Of a stretch of DNA of 52,252 nucleotides, positions 34,786 through 43,287 are shown piece by piece. Origin of the DNA: Bergeyella porcorum (GTDB taxonomy: Bacteria; Bacteroidota; Bacteroidia; Flavobacteriales; Weeksellaceae); NCBI RefSeq assembly GCF_042427575.1, contig NZ_JBHMFD010000004.1:1-52252 (forward strand), in the 5' to 3' direction. The position numbers and the translations under genes are program-made. The stretch's first letter is position 1; every line of letters begins with the position of its first letter. A model generated the notes under the pieces. That model saw nothing but the letters and a program-made list of their open reading frames with translations, ran no database searches and was not told where the DNA came from.

Positions 34786-35625
34786 ATGCCTATAAAACTC
34801 TCCATCATCATACTCAATTATAATGTAACGGCACTCCTTAGGGCGTGTATCGCTTCTGTGCAACGGTATATTATAGGCGTATCTTACGAAATTATTGTCA
34901 TTGACAATCATTCCCCAGACACCTCTTGGAAGGTTTTAAAAACCGAGTTTCCCGATGTAATCTTCATAGAAGAAGCAGAAAACAAAGGATTTGCCTTTGC
35001 TAATAATAAAGCGGTGAAACAAGCCCAAGGGGAATATATTCTATTGCTCAATCCTGATACGGAGTTGTTGGACAATCAAATGCAAAATATCATTCGCTTT
35101 GCTGATGAACAAGAGCGTTTCGGCTGTCTTGGGGTAAGAATGGTAGATGCTGCAGGAAATTTCCTTCCCGAAAGCAAAAGGGCGGTACCTGATATGTTCA
35201 ACTCCTTTGAAAAACTATTTACCAATTTCAAAACCAATTCTTCTAAATCGTATTATCGCAATGATATCGATGAAAAAGCCATTCAGCCTGTGGAGATCAT
35301 TACGGGAGCTTTTTTTCTTTGTAAAAGAAAGGTTTATGAAGAGATAGGAGGATTAGACGAAGCTTATTTTATGTATGGAGAAGATATTGATATTTGCTAT
35401 ACATTGCAACAAAAAGGGCTTCAAAATTGGTATTATGGGGCAATGACTATTCTTCATCACAAGGGAGAAAGCACCACAAAGGATGCGGTTTACCTTCAGC
35501 GGTTCTATGGGGCAATGCAAACTTTTATAGATAAGTATTACCGAAAGCAAAAGCCTTTACAACATTTATTACTATCCTTTGGATTAAAGTTTAAACACTT
35601 CCTTGAACGGCTGAAACTGCGATGA
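34786..35625 (+). CDS. Glycosyltransferase family 2
   Basis: A 279-residue GT-A enzyme: LSIIILNYNVTALLRACIASV is the donor-binding start, EIIVIDNHSPDTSW and NKGFAFANNKAVKQAQGEY follow the rhamnosyl/galactosyl transferase pattern, LLLNPDTEL is the DxD-equivalent, and the late GEDIDICYTLQQKG carries the catalytic acidic residues. Likely a rhamnosyl- or galactofuranosyl-like transferase for a surface glycan. It follows the GT-B gene closely. Confidence 0.9.
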   Translation: MPIKLSIIILNYNVTALLRACIASVQRYIIGVSYEIIVIDNHSPDTSWKVLKTEFPDVIFIEEAENKGFAFANNKAVKQAQGEYILLLNPDTELLDNQMQNIIRFADEQERFGCLGVRMVDAAGNFLPESKRAVPDMFNSFEKLFTNFKTNSSKSYYRNDIDEKAIQPVEIITGAFFLCKRKVYEEIGGLDEAYFMYGEDIDICYTLQQKGLQNWYYGAMTILHHKGESTTKDAVYLQRFYGAMQTFIDKYYRKQKPLQHLLLSFGLKFKHFLERLKLR

Positions 35626-35671
35626 ATCAAGGCTATATTAACTTTGTTTTTTTTTCTGTCTTGTAATATTT

Positions 35672-35896
35672 CTTCCCATCGAGGGAAAGTTTCCTGCGAA
35701 TCATCTTGGCGTTTTCCCATCGTGGGAAAGTCTCCTGCAAATCATCTTGGCATTTTCTAAGCCTTAGAAAGTCTCCTGCAAATCATCTTGGCGTTTTCTA
35801 ACCCTTAGAAAGTTTCCTGCAAATCATCTTGACATTTTCTAAACCTTAGAAAGTCTCCTGCAAATCTGCTTGGCATTTTCCCATTGTGGGAAAGTA
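35672..35896. repeat. Six-unit 41-bp array of covarying hairpins
   Basis: Units start at 35672, 35713, 35754, 35795, 35836 and 35877, an exact 41-bp period. Each holds a 7-bp stem with a 3-nt loop, then a conserved linker like CTCCTGCAAATCATCTTGGC. Stems are TTTCCCA/TGGGAAA in units 2 and 6 and TTTCTAA/TTAGAAA in units 3, 4 and 5, with both arms changed together. Unit 1 keeps only TTCCC/GGGAA. Loops vary (TCG, GCC, CCC, ACC, TTG). The array lies between convergent genes and has no coding capacity. Confidence 0.92.
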
Positions 35897-35912
35897 TCTC
35901 GCAAATTAAATC

Positions 35913-36087
35913 ACTTTATAATAGGTCAAACGCACGAAATTTATAAAACATTAATAACTAGCATTTTATATTTTAGTCATTCTCTATAGAGTCAATCAAA
36001 GTTAAACTATAATATACTGATATTCAATATGCGTACTGGGCAAATGTCTTCAAAATATAATTTCGTGCGTTTAGCCTAACTTTATAA
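35913..36087. mobile_element. MITE-like element with 19-bp inverted termini and 9-bp target duplication
   Basis: The element is 35922-36078 (157 bp). Left end TAGGTCAAACGCACGAAAT (35922-35940) matches the complement of the right end (36060-36078), TAGGCTAAACGCACGAAAT, at 17 of 19 positions. It is flanked on both sides by ACTTTATAA (35913-35921 and 36079-36087), a perfect 9-bp duplication. The interior is AT-rich with no open frame. This is the structure of a non-autonomous miniature transposable element. The parent transposase is not in the window. Confidence 0.88.
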
Positions 36088-36120
36088 AAAAAGCTGTGGA
36101 ATAATCTATCCCACAGCTAA
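36085..36120 (-). terminator. Terminator of the pyrE-pyrF gene
   Basis: On the minus strand AGCTGTGG / CCACAGCT (36111-36118 and 36092-36099) is followed by a T run. The MITE-like element inserted right beside its T tract. Confidence 0.85.
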
Positions 36121-36140
36121 ATAATTATTTTGATGTTCAA

Positions 36141-37502
36141 TTATAGCGAAGCTTCATAGGCATTCCAGCCTGCTATTTTATAGTTTAAGGAAGCCTGCTC
36201 AGGATTTTCGGCTTTATAAATTCCTCTGCCCACGATGATAAAATCGGTATGAAGGTTTTTAAATACATACTCTGGCGTATTGTATTGCTGTCCTTTTCCA
36301 TCACCTTTGGTTTCCAAATTAACCCCCGGAGTGAAGAGCAACAACTCTTCAGGGATTTCATTTTGAGCCACACCACCTATCACATTAGGATGAGCCAAAG
36401 CCACTTTGATAGCTTCCTCGCGGTAGTGATTATCGGTAAGGGTGCCTTCGGAAGACATTCCTAAAATGGCAATTACCCCAGAATTGTGAAAGAAATCCAA
36501 CGATGGATACCCTCCAATCACTTGTGAAGTGATAAGGTCTGCCCAATTAGAAATCTTATAAACCCCATAGGAATATTGCAACTCTTGAGTGCTGCCAATA
36601 TCGGCAAACTTTCTATCTTCCATTAGAAGGAAATTATGTTTTTTAGCAATATCAATCAGGGGAATGATGGTGGTATCGTAGTCAAAATCTGTAATGATGT
36701 CAATATGGGTTTTAAGAGCTACGATGTTCGGCCCTACTTTTTCTGCCAACTCGTGAAGCTCTTTGGTAGTAATCACATCTGCGGAAGCAATGAGGTTGGA
36801 TTTTTTCTCAATGGCAATTTCTAAAAGTTTTTTAGCATTAGAATGCAAGGTTTCGTTTTCCAGTTTTTTCTCATAAGATGGGCGTTTTTTCTCTTCAAAT
36901 TTCACCACATTTCCTGCAAGAAAATCTTGTATTCTTTCCACTTCATCATCCGTCAGTTTACCATCTTCTTGTAGCATCTGGCATACCTCGCTAATGGTGA
37001 ATAGGGTATGCACGCGGTAGCCTTTGCTCTCCAGAAGCTGTCTGCCTCCTTGTTCTCTATCGAGCACCACTACAATATCAGACACTGTAATGCCTTCATT
37101 TTCAATTTCAGGAATGGTCTCCAAGAGGGATTTCCCAGAAGTGATAACATCCTCCACCAAAAGGCAGTTTTGTCCCTTTTGATAAAGCCCTTCGATGAGT
37201 TTTTTGGTTCCGTAGGCTTTAGCTTCCTTTCTTTTGATGATAAGCGGGAGATAACTTTCCAAAGACATTGCTGTAGCCATAGGCAAGGCGGCGTATGGCA
37301 CACCACAAATCAGGTCAAAATTGTCCAGTGGTAGCATATCCAGCAAGTAATTGGCGAGATGTTTTAGAATTTTAGGGTCTGAGGCAAGGGGTCTTAAATC
37401 CACATAAAACGGACTTTCAATCCCTGATTTTAAGGTAAACCTACCAAATTTGATAATGCCTAACTGATAACACTCTAGAAAAAAATCTTTTTTTGTTTCC
37501 AT
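36141..37502 (-). CDS. pyrEF: Bifunctional orotate phosphoribosyltransferase / OMP decarboxylase
   Basis: A 453-residue fusion that makes UMP from orotate in two steps. The OPRT domain (about 1-205) has LKSGIESPFYVDLR and the PRPP loop LLVEDVITSGKSL. The OMP decarboxylase domain (about 225-453) has ALKTHIDI and MEDRKFADIGST, the catalytic Asp-Lys-Asp network in the form seen in eukaryotic UMP synthase and yeast Ura3, plus GVAQNEIPEEL and IIVGRGIYKA. Most bacteria encode separate pyrE and a shorter pyrF. The start at 37502 is chosen because the upstream in-frame TTG lies inside the -7 box. Confidence 0.95.
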   Translation of the reverse strand: METKKDFFLECYQLGIIKFGRFTLKSGIESPFYVDLRPLASDPKILKHLANYLLDMLPLDNFDLICGVPYAALPMATAMSLESYLPLIIKRKEAKAYGTKKLIEGLYQKGQNCLLVEDVITSGKSLLETIPEIENEGITVSDIVVVLDREQGGRQLLESKGYRVHTLFTISEVCQMLQEDGKLTDDEVERIQDFLAGNVVKFEEKKRPSYEKKLENETLHSNAKKLLEIAIEKKSNLIASADVITTKELHELAEKVGPNIVALKTHIDIITDFDYDTTIIPLIDIAKKHNFLLMEDRKFADIGSTQELQYSYGVYKISNWADLITSQVIGGYPSLDFFHNSGVIAILGMSSEGTLTDNHYREEAIKVALAHPNVIGGVAQNEIPEELLLFTPGVNLETKGDGKGQQYNTPEYVFKNLHTDFIIVGRGIYKAENPEQASLNYKIAGWNAYEASL

Positions 37503-37520
37503 TCCTTTTTTAGATTTCCA

Positions 37521-37590
37521 CAAAGTTAGTATTATTTATGAAATGAAAACAATATTAGGAGCAAGATTATCCCATCTTTGCTTATCTTTG
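37521..37590. promoter_or_regulatory. Divergent promoters, pyrE-pyrF and serine hydrolase gene
   Basis: Minus strand: TAACTTTG (complement of 37521-37528), 18 nt before the pyrE-pyrF ATG. Plus strand: TATCTTTG at 37583-37590, 21 nt before the ATG at 37612, with a second near-match CATCTTTG at 37573-37580. Confidence 0.6.
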
Positions 37591-37611
37591 AAGCCAATTA
37601 AATTTAATAAG

Positions 37612-39159
37612 ATGATCAAAATAAGATTAGCTTTTGTTTGGGCATTGCTTTATGCTGTGGTATCGGCTCAGATTCCAGAACAGCAGTTGGACGAGTTGGT
37701 ACAAAATACAATGAAAACCTTTGATGTCCCTGGGATGTCGGTAGGGATTGTTAAAGATGGAAAAATCCTCCATTCCAAAGGATATGGTGTGGCTTCTCTT
37801 ACTTCCCAGCGTGCAATGGATGCCAATACTTTGGTGGGAATAGCCTCTAACTCCAAAGGATTTACAGCAACGGCTTTGGCTATTTTAGCAGATGAGGGCA
37901 AGCTCAATTGGAATGATAAGGTAACGAAGTTTATCCCTGAGTTTCAGATGTACGACCCTTTTGTAACGCGGGAAATCACCATCAAAGATTTGATTACCCA
38001 CCGCTCTGGCTTAGGATTGGGGCAAGGTGATTTGATGTTCTTCCCCGAGGGTGGTACGCAGACCATACAAGATATTATCTACAATGTAAGGTATTTAAAA
38101 CCTCATCATTCTTTTAGAAATCAATTGGATTACAATAATATTATGTTCATCGTAGCGGGTGAGGTGATTAGCAGAGTGAGTGGTTTAAGTTGGGCAGAGT
38201 TTGTAGAGCAACGCATTATGAAACCTGTGGGAATGACGCATAGCTTCGGAAGTTATAACAGAGCCCACGCCGTAGCCAATAAGATAGACGCCCACGCTCC
38301 TATCAACGGTAAAGCGGTGCAAGTCCCTCACGATTGGAATGAAACCGCCAATGCTGCAGGAGGCATTATGAGTAATATTACCGATATGCTCATTTGGGCA
38401 GAATGTCTAATGAATGGTTTTACCACCAAAGAGGGCAAGAAATTGGTTTCGGATAAGCAGATACAGCAGCTTTGGCAAATACAGCAGCCAACACCTATAG
38501 CATTGAAAAATCCGTATGATACACAGAATTATGGGTATGGATTAGGCTGGTTCATCAGCGATGTAAAAGGCTATAAACAAGTACAACACACGGGCGGATT
38601 AATAGGCACCGTAACACAGTTTACTCTGATTCCAGATTTGAAATTGGGAATTGTGGTGCTTACCAATCAGCAGAGCGGTGCAGCGTTTAATACCATCACC
38701 AACACGGTGAAAGACTCGTATTTGGGTATTGCTGATAGAAATTGGCTGAAAACTTACAGCGAAAGAATGACAAAACTCAATGAAGGGTACGAGAAGGAGA
38801 AAAAAGAAGCTTTTGCAAAAGCTGAAGCGTTTAGAAAATCTAAACAAAATCAGGTTTTACCAGAGCAAATAGCTGGAACTTATAATGATGCTTGGTTTGG
38901 CGATGTAGAAATTTCTCATCAGAAAGGGCAGTACAGAATATTCTGCAAAACCTCTCCACGGCTTAAAGGGGAATTGCTTCCATATTCCTCTAACATTTTC
39001 ATCATTAAATGGGATGACAGAAGCTATGATGCCGATGCTTTCATCACCTTCACTTATGATGAAACAGGCAAGGCTCAATGGGCAAAGATTAAACCCATCT
39101 CTGGGATTACCGATTTCTCATTTGATTTTGAAAATTTGGAATTAAAAAGGAAGAAGTAA
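37612..39159 (+). CDS. Secreted serine hydrolase, class C beta-lactamase-like, with C-terminal DUF3471-like domain
   Basis: A 515-residue periplasmic or secreted protein with a signal peptide ending VVSAQ (residue 20). The penicillin-binding fold carries the nucleophile motif S79-N-S-K82, the YNN motif in LDYNNIMF and the HTG motif in QVQHTGGLIG. A C-terminal domain of about 100 residues (GTYNDAWFGDVEI...) resembles DUF3471. Such proteins are peptidases or esterases acting on D-amino peptides or other esters more often than true beta-lactamases. The first in-frame ATG (37543) lies upstream of the promoter and is rejected. Confidence 0.88.
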   Translation: MIKIRLAFVWALLYAVVSAQIPEQQLDELVQNTMKTFDVPGMSVGIVKDGKILHSKGYGVASLTSQRAMDANTLVGIASNSKGFTATALAILADEGKLNWNDKVTKFIPEFQMYDPFVTREITIKDLITHRSGLGLGQGDLMFFPEGGTQTIQDIIYNVRYLKPHHSFRNQLDYNNIMFIVAGEVISRVSGLSWAEFVEQRIMKPVGMTHSFGSYNRAHAVANKIDAHAPINGKAVQVPHDWNETANAAGGIMSNITDMLIWAECLMNGFTTKEGKKLVSDKQIQQLWQIQQPTPIALKNPYDTQNYGYGLGWFISDVKGYKQVQHTGGLIGTVTQFTLIPDLKLGIVVLTNQQSGAAFNTITNTVKDSYLGIADRNWLKTYSERMTKLNEGYEKEKKEAFAKAEAFRKSKQNQVLPEQIAGTYNDAWFGDVEISHQKGQYRIFCKTSPRLKGELLPYSSNIFIIKWDDRSYDADAFITFTYDETGKAQWAKIKPISGITDFSFDFENLELKRKK

Positions 39160-39235
39160 ACCCCAATGATGCAGTAGGCTTTAATTCCAATAAGATAGAA
39201 ACATCTTTTCTAATGCGTAATCTGGGATAAAATAA

Positions 39236-39265
39236 AAAGCCACTTCAATACAGAGGTGGCTTTAT
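39236..39265. terminator. Bidirectional terminator between serine hydrolase and lipoprotein genes
   Basis: An 11-bp stem with one wobble pair (39236-39246 / 39253-39263) and a 6-nt loop, A-rich on the left and T-rich on the right, between converging genes. Confidence 0.85.
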
Positions 39266-39285
39266 TGTAATTTTATGAGTTCAGA

Positions 39286-40035
39286 TTATTTGTTATAAGT
39301 GAAAGTATATTTTATGGAGGTTTCTCCATTACTCCAAATAGCGGCTGTAGGGTAATCTAAAGAGTTATAAGTGTAAGTGATGTAAGGGTTTATCAAATTA
39401 TTAACTTTTCCTTTTCCCCAATATACTTCGTCTATATCATTTACTAAAGCAATAATATTCTCCAACCCTTTTACATTTTTATAAGGATTATTTTTATTAT
39501 CATACTGATATGTAGTAGTATAATTTCCATCAGTTTCTTCTAAGAGTACTCCATTTACAACTTTTAGAGTATCTACGGTAGTAGATTGAGGTAAACCTTC
39601 TTCGGTATAAATTCTTGTACGAATGATAAGATTATCATTTCTATGCTCGTACTTATAGATATCTGAAAAACTTTTTACAGCATATCCGCCGTTGAGATAT
39701 ACATAGGCAAGACCTTGTTTTGTATATTCTATAAGTTTTCCATTGTTATACAGCAGGTTAGCTTCAAACATTTTTTTATTGTTATCATAAGCTACATACC
39801 CTGTGATAAGGTTGTCCGTATAACTAAATACTTTTTTAAGCTCATCGTTTGAACCTTCCACCCATACTGTTTCCGCAAGTTTATCACCATTGTATTTATA
39901 ATTAACATAAAACCCATCCGTGGATTCATATTTAGTAACTAATACTGGAGTTTCTTCGGATACATTACTATCTCCATCACGAGAGCAACTTATTAAAGTT
40001 AAACCAAGCAAAAGGGGTAAAAATAATTTTCTCAT
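39286..40035 (-). CDS. Lipoprotein of unknown function
   Basis: A 249-residue lipoprotein: signal peptide MRKLFLPLLLGLTLISCS with lipobox LISC (Cys17), then repeated YxYxNGKL/YxYDNxxN motifs (KYNGDKLAE, LLYNNGKLIEY, TTYQYDNKNNPYK, YTYNSLDYP) like those of RHS/YD-type and DUF4595-like beta-strand proteins common in Bacteroidota. Role unknown. It is transcribed away from the XRE regulator gene, with a long palindrome between them, which suggests joint control. Confidence 0.75.
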   Translation of the reverse strand: MRKLFLPLLLGLTLISCSRDGDSNVSEETPVLVTKYESTDGFYVNYKYNGDKLAETVWVEGSNDELKKVFSYTDNLITGYVAYDNNKKMFEANLLYNNGKLIEYTKQGLAYVYLNGGYAVKSFSDIYKYEHRNDNLIIRTRIYTEEGLPQSTTVDTLKVVNGVLLEETDGNYTTTYQYDNKNNPYKNVKGLENIIALVNDIDEVYWGKGKVNNLINPYITYTYNSLDYPTAAIWSNGETSIKYTFTYNK

Positions 40036-40107
40036 TGTTTTTAATTTTTAGTTAGTTTAATTTTTTTCAAAATTAAATCATTCTAAAATTAATGACAATT
40101 CTGTTTA

Positions 40108-40139
40108 AAATAAATTATTCCTAATAGAATAATTTATTT
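40108..40139. promoter_or_regulatory. Long palindrome, candidate operator of the XRE regulator
   Basis: Perfect inverted repeat with 13-bp arms (40108-40120 and 40127-40139) and a CTAATA centre. Core AAATTATTC / GAATAATTT. It overlaps the expected -33 region of the regulator promoter, whose -7 box is TATCTTTG at 40152-40159. It lies between the divergent lipoprotein and regulator genes. Confidence 0.6.
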
Positions 40140-40178
40140 GTTCGTAAAGACTATCTTTGCAATGAAAAATTTATCACA

Positions 40179-40505
40179 ATGAAAGTAAAAGGTAAAATAA
40201 TAAGAGAAGCTAGACAAAGGAAAGAATTCTCTCAGGAATATATGGCTCAGGTATTAGGCATTTCTCAATCGCAATATTCTAAATTGGAGAATGGAGAAGT
40301 AAGTTTTGATATTCAGAAGTTAGGAGTTTTGTTGGATGAATTAGAACTTAATCCATTAGAAGCTATTGAATTTTCAGAAAGACAACAGGTATTTATCAAT
40401 TCCTCTTATTCTGGAAATTACAATTCTAATATCAATATGATAGATGAAGGAGTGGTAAGAAAAATCATACAAGAAGAATTATATAATCTGAATCGAGAAA
40501 AGTAG
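40179..40505 (+). CDS. XRE-family transcriptional regulator
   Basis: A 108-residue protein with an N-terminal Cro/CI helix-turn-helix (about residues 6-62): REARQRKEFSQEYMAQVLG and ISQSQYSKLENGE are the two helices of the fold. The C-terminal 40 residues (NYNSNINMIDEG...) may mediate dimerisation. It probably binds the palindrome 40 nt upstream and controls itself and the divergent lipoprotein. A six-codon frame (ATG at 40162) ends in TGA overlapping the regulator ATG, perhaps coupling translation. Confidence 0.88.
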   Translation: MKVKGKIIREARQRKEFSQEYMAQVLGISQSQYSKLENGEVSFDIQKLGVLLDELELNPLEAIEFSERQQVFINSSYSGNYNSNINMIDEGVVRKIIQEELYNLNREK

Positions 40506-40587
40506 CTGAAGCCTCGATGAAACAATATTTTTCAGAGATATTCCTCAATATTGGGGTGATATTTTTGACGGTAATTCATTCTATTAA

Positions 40588-40614
40588 CAAAAAAGCTGCC
40601 CTTTTCGGACAGCC
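40588..40614 (-). terminator. Terminator of the DUF2147 gene
   Basis: On the minus strand GCTGTCC (40607-40613) pairs with GGGCAGC (40595-40601), loop GAAAA, followed by TTTTTT. Confidence 0.85.
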
Positions 40615-40625
40615 TCTTTATCCAA

Positions 40626-41045
40626 TTACTTCGTCTGATGCCAAGTTTGGGTTCTTCCAAGAAGTGAAACACCTACATAGCCTCTTACATTCAGTTTGGT
40701 ACCATCTTTTGTGATGGTACATTTGTAAGTCTTACCAGATTTAGGGTCTGTAATGGTACCTCCTGTGAACTCGTCTCCAGATTTTTTCAACCCTCTAATC
40801 ACTTCTAAGCCAATCAAAGGCTTGTTTTTTCTATCATCGGTACACTTTACACAGTTGTTATTTTCTGGTTTAGAAAAAAGCTGGACAATTTTCCCATAAT
40901 ATTTACCATCAGCCTTTTTAAAAATTTCTACCACAGACTTTTCCTTTCCTGTTTCATCATCTATGGTTTTCCATTTACCCTCAATCTGGGCAAAAGACAA
41001 TGTAGATAATGTGAGTGCAAAAAATGCAAATAATGACTTTTTCAT
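40626..41045 (-). CDS. DUF2147 domain secreted protein
   Basis: A 139-residue protein with a signal peptide ending LSFAQ and a DUF2147 beta-barrel-like domain: IEGKWKTIDDETGKEKSVVEI at the start, then GKYYGKIVQL, a CVKC pair in NNNCVKCTDDRKNKP, and LIGLEVIRGLKKSGDEF. The C-terminal TKLNVRGYVGVSLLGRTQTW is the family's closing motif. It is exported to the periplasm. The molecular function is unknown, possibly lipid or small-ligand binding. Confidence 0.9.
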   Translation of the reverse strand: MKKSLFAFFALTLSTLSFAQIEGKWKTIDDETGKEKSVVEIFKKADGKYYGKIVQLFSKPENNNCVKCTDDRKNKPLIGLEVIRGLKKSGDEFTGGTITDPKSGKTYKCTITKDGTKLNVRGYVGVSLLGRTQTWHQTK

Positions 41046-41293
41046 ATTGAATTAATTTAAATAAATTTCTATCGGCTAAAAGTAAATAAAAAAAACTAAA
41101 CAGCCAATGCTTTTTTTGAAAATCTTTTTTGAAATCAATGAATTGAGTAGAGTGTGAAAATTAAACAGAAATTTAATCCTAACTTTGAGTACGGGAAATA
41201 GAGGCAATTATAAAATAGATAGAAACTTTTGAAAAACCATTCCTCCATTATAACAATCAATTTTAAAAGCCGTAATTGGATAATATTTAACGC

Positions 41294-41301
41294 TACCTTT
41301 G
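41294..41301 (+). promoter_or_regulatory. kup -7 box
   Basis: TACCTTTG, 15 nt before the chosen ATG at 41317. The 248-nt gap before it shows no other feature. Confidence 0.6.
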
Positions 41302-41316
41302 CCAAAATTTTTTGAA

Positions 41317-43287
41317 ATGGATAAAAAATCCGTTGCACATCACTTTGATGTGAAAAAACTATCCTTGGTAGGCATATTGGTTTCGCTCGGAATAGTTTTC
41401 GGGGATATAGGAACTTCGCCACTTTATGTAATGAAAGCGATTATTTCTGCTTTTGATGCACACAGTAGTTTACCCTTTGATGAATTTGTAGAAGGAGCCT
41501 TGTCTTGCGTTATCTGGACGCTTACTTTGCAAACCACCGTAAAGTATGTATGGATAGCTCTTCGTGCTGACAATAAGGGCGAAGGAGGTATTTTGGCACT
41601 TTACTCTTTGATAAAGAAACTCAAAAAACCGTGGCTTTATCTCATTGCTATTGTAGGAGCATCAGCGCTTATTGCAGATGGTGTTATCACGCCTTCCCTT
41701 ACGGTGATGTCTGCCATAGAGGGATTAGAGATTTACAATCCTCACACTCCTATAGTGCTAATTACCTGCGTGATTTTGTTTTTCATTTTCTTCATCCAGC
41801 AGTTTGGGACGCATTTTATTGGAAAATTTTTCGGACCTGTGATGCTGCTTTGGTTTTTATTGTTAGGCGGACTTGGGAGCTACCACCTTTGGGGGAATTT
41901 GGAGATTCTAAAATCGTTTAATCCCTATTATGCCTATAACCTCATCACGCATTCACCCAGTGCTATTGTGATTATGGGAGCTGTTTTTCTGTGTACTACA
42001 GGAGCCGAAGCATTGTATTCAGATTTGGGGCATTGTGGGGTGAAGAATATCCGTGTGAGTTGGTTTTTTGTAAAAACAATGTTGATACTCAATTACCTAG
42101 GTCAAGGTGCGTGGCTTTTAGAACATTATGGCAAAGATTCCTTTGTGGGGCTCAATCCGTTTTTTGGAATAATGCCAGAGTGGCTGGTGTTACTTGGGAT
42201 TATACTGGCAACAGCTGCGGCTATTATAGCGTCGCAGGCATTGATTACGGGGGCTTTTACCATTTTTTCCGAAGCAATGTCGCTCAATTTTTGGCCTAAT
42301 CAACAGATTGATTATCCTTCGGGGGTAAAGGGGCAAATGTACATTCCAAGGGTTAACTGGGGACTGCTCTTGTTTTGTATCATTGTAGTACTGTATTTTC
42401 AAGAATCGAGCAAGATGGAAGCTGCCTACGGACTATCCATTACCGTAACAATGTTTATGACCACCGTTTTACTCACTTTTTGGTTGATTAGAAAACGCGT
42501 GCATAGAGGATTGGTTTTTCTGTTTATTGGCATTTATGCGGTGATAGAATTAGGTTTTTTGTCGGCAAATGTGGTCAAGTTTTTTGATGGCGGTTGGATT
42601 ACTGTTATCATTGCGGGGTCTATTGGCATCAGTATGTATGCGTGGTACAACGGAAGACTCATTAAGAATAAATTTATCAAATTCATCAAGCTAGAAACCT
42701 ACCTGCCCATCATCAAGGAGATGAAGCACGATACCACTATTCCTATGTATGCCACCAACCTCGCTTTCTTGAGCCGAAGCAAACGCGAAGACGAAGTAGA
42801 AGCTAAAATCATCTATTCTATTCTAAAAAAGCAACCGAAACGGGCGGAGCATTATTTTATCTTGAATATCATCAATCAAGAAGATCCTTATACCTTTAAA
42901 TACAAGGTGGAAGAGGTTTTAGAAGGAACTGTTTTCCGTATTAATTTCCTTTTAGGTTTTAAAATAGATAGACGCATCAATGATTATTTTGATGATGTAC
43001 TAAGAGATTTGATGGCATCTGGAGTGATTTCCGATAAAAGTCCGCATCCGTCTTTGCAACATTTTGACATTCTACCAGACTTAAAATACATCATCATTGA
43101 TAATACCTATATCAACGACCGAGTGCTAACGGTGAAAGAGAAAATGATTCTCAATGCCTACCATTTTGTAAAATATGTAGGCAGTGATGATTTCAAAGCT
43201 TGGGGAGTATCACCACATAATACCACCGTGGAGTCGGCACCTATTTTTGACCAAACCATTGCTACGGAGAAGATAGAAAGATGCTAG
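41317..43287 (+). CDS. kup: KUP-family potassium uptake transporter
   Basis: A 656-residue transporter with about twelve membrane helices (roughly 20-440) and a C-terminal cytoplasmic domain. VSLGIVFGDIGTSPLYVMKA is the conserved first helix motif of KUP/HAK/KT transporters, ADNKGEGGILALYSL the next, and GAEALYSDLGHCG and SQALITGAFTI follow. It imports potassium, probably with protons. The in-frame ATG at 41299 overlaps the -7 box and is rejected. Confidence 0.95.
   Translation: MDKKSVAHHFDVKKLSLVGILVSLGIVFGDIGTSPLYVMKAIISAFDAHSSLPFDEFVEGALSCVIWTLTLQTTVKYVWIALRADNKGEGGILALYSLIKKLKKPWLYLIAIVGASALIADGVITPSLTVMSAIEGLEIYNPHTPIVLITCVILFFIFFIQQFGTHFIGKFFGPVMLLWFLLLGGLGSYHLWGNLEILKSFNPYYAYNLITHSPSAIVIMGAVFLCTTGAEALYSDLGHCGVKNIRVSWFFVKTMLILNYLGQGAWLLEHYGKDSFVGLNPFFGIMPEWLVLLGIILATAAAIIASQALITGAFTIFSEAMSLNFWPNQQIDYPSGVKGQMYIPRVNWGLLLFCIIVVLYFQESSKMEAAYGLSITVTMFMTTVLLTFWLIRKRVHRGLVFLFIGIYAVIELGFLSANVVKFFDGGWITVIIAGSIGISMYAWYNGRLIKNKFIKFIKLETYLPIIKEMKHDTTIPMYATNLAFLSRSKREDEVEAKIIYSILKKQPKRAEHYFILNIINQEDPYTFKYKVEEVLEGTVFRINFLLGFKIDRRINDYFDDVLRDLMASGVISDKSPHPSLQHFDILPDLKYIIIDNTYINDRVLTVKEKMILNAYHFVKYVGSDDFKAWGVSPHNTTVESAPIFDQTIATEKIERC

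Noticed and set aside
35672..35896. CRISPR array
   Set aside because: The stretch between repeats is not a unique spacer: both hairpin and linker recur, the period is 41 bp with 3-nt variable loops, and no cas genes are near.
35922..36078. Assigning the MITE-like element to a named IS family from its 9-bp duplication
   Set aside because: Several IS families produce 9-bp duplications and the termini matched none that I could identify with confidence.
37612..39159. True class C beta-lactamase
   Set aside because: The SNSK, YNN and HTG motifs are shared by many peptidases and esterases, and the extra C-terminal domain is not typical of AmpC-type enzymes, so antibiotic resistance cannot be claimed.
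40517..40714. A 65-residue plus-strand frame after the XRE gene
   Set aside because: It crosses the terminator and the 3' end of the DUF2147 gene and has no features of its own.
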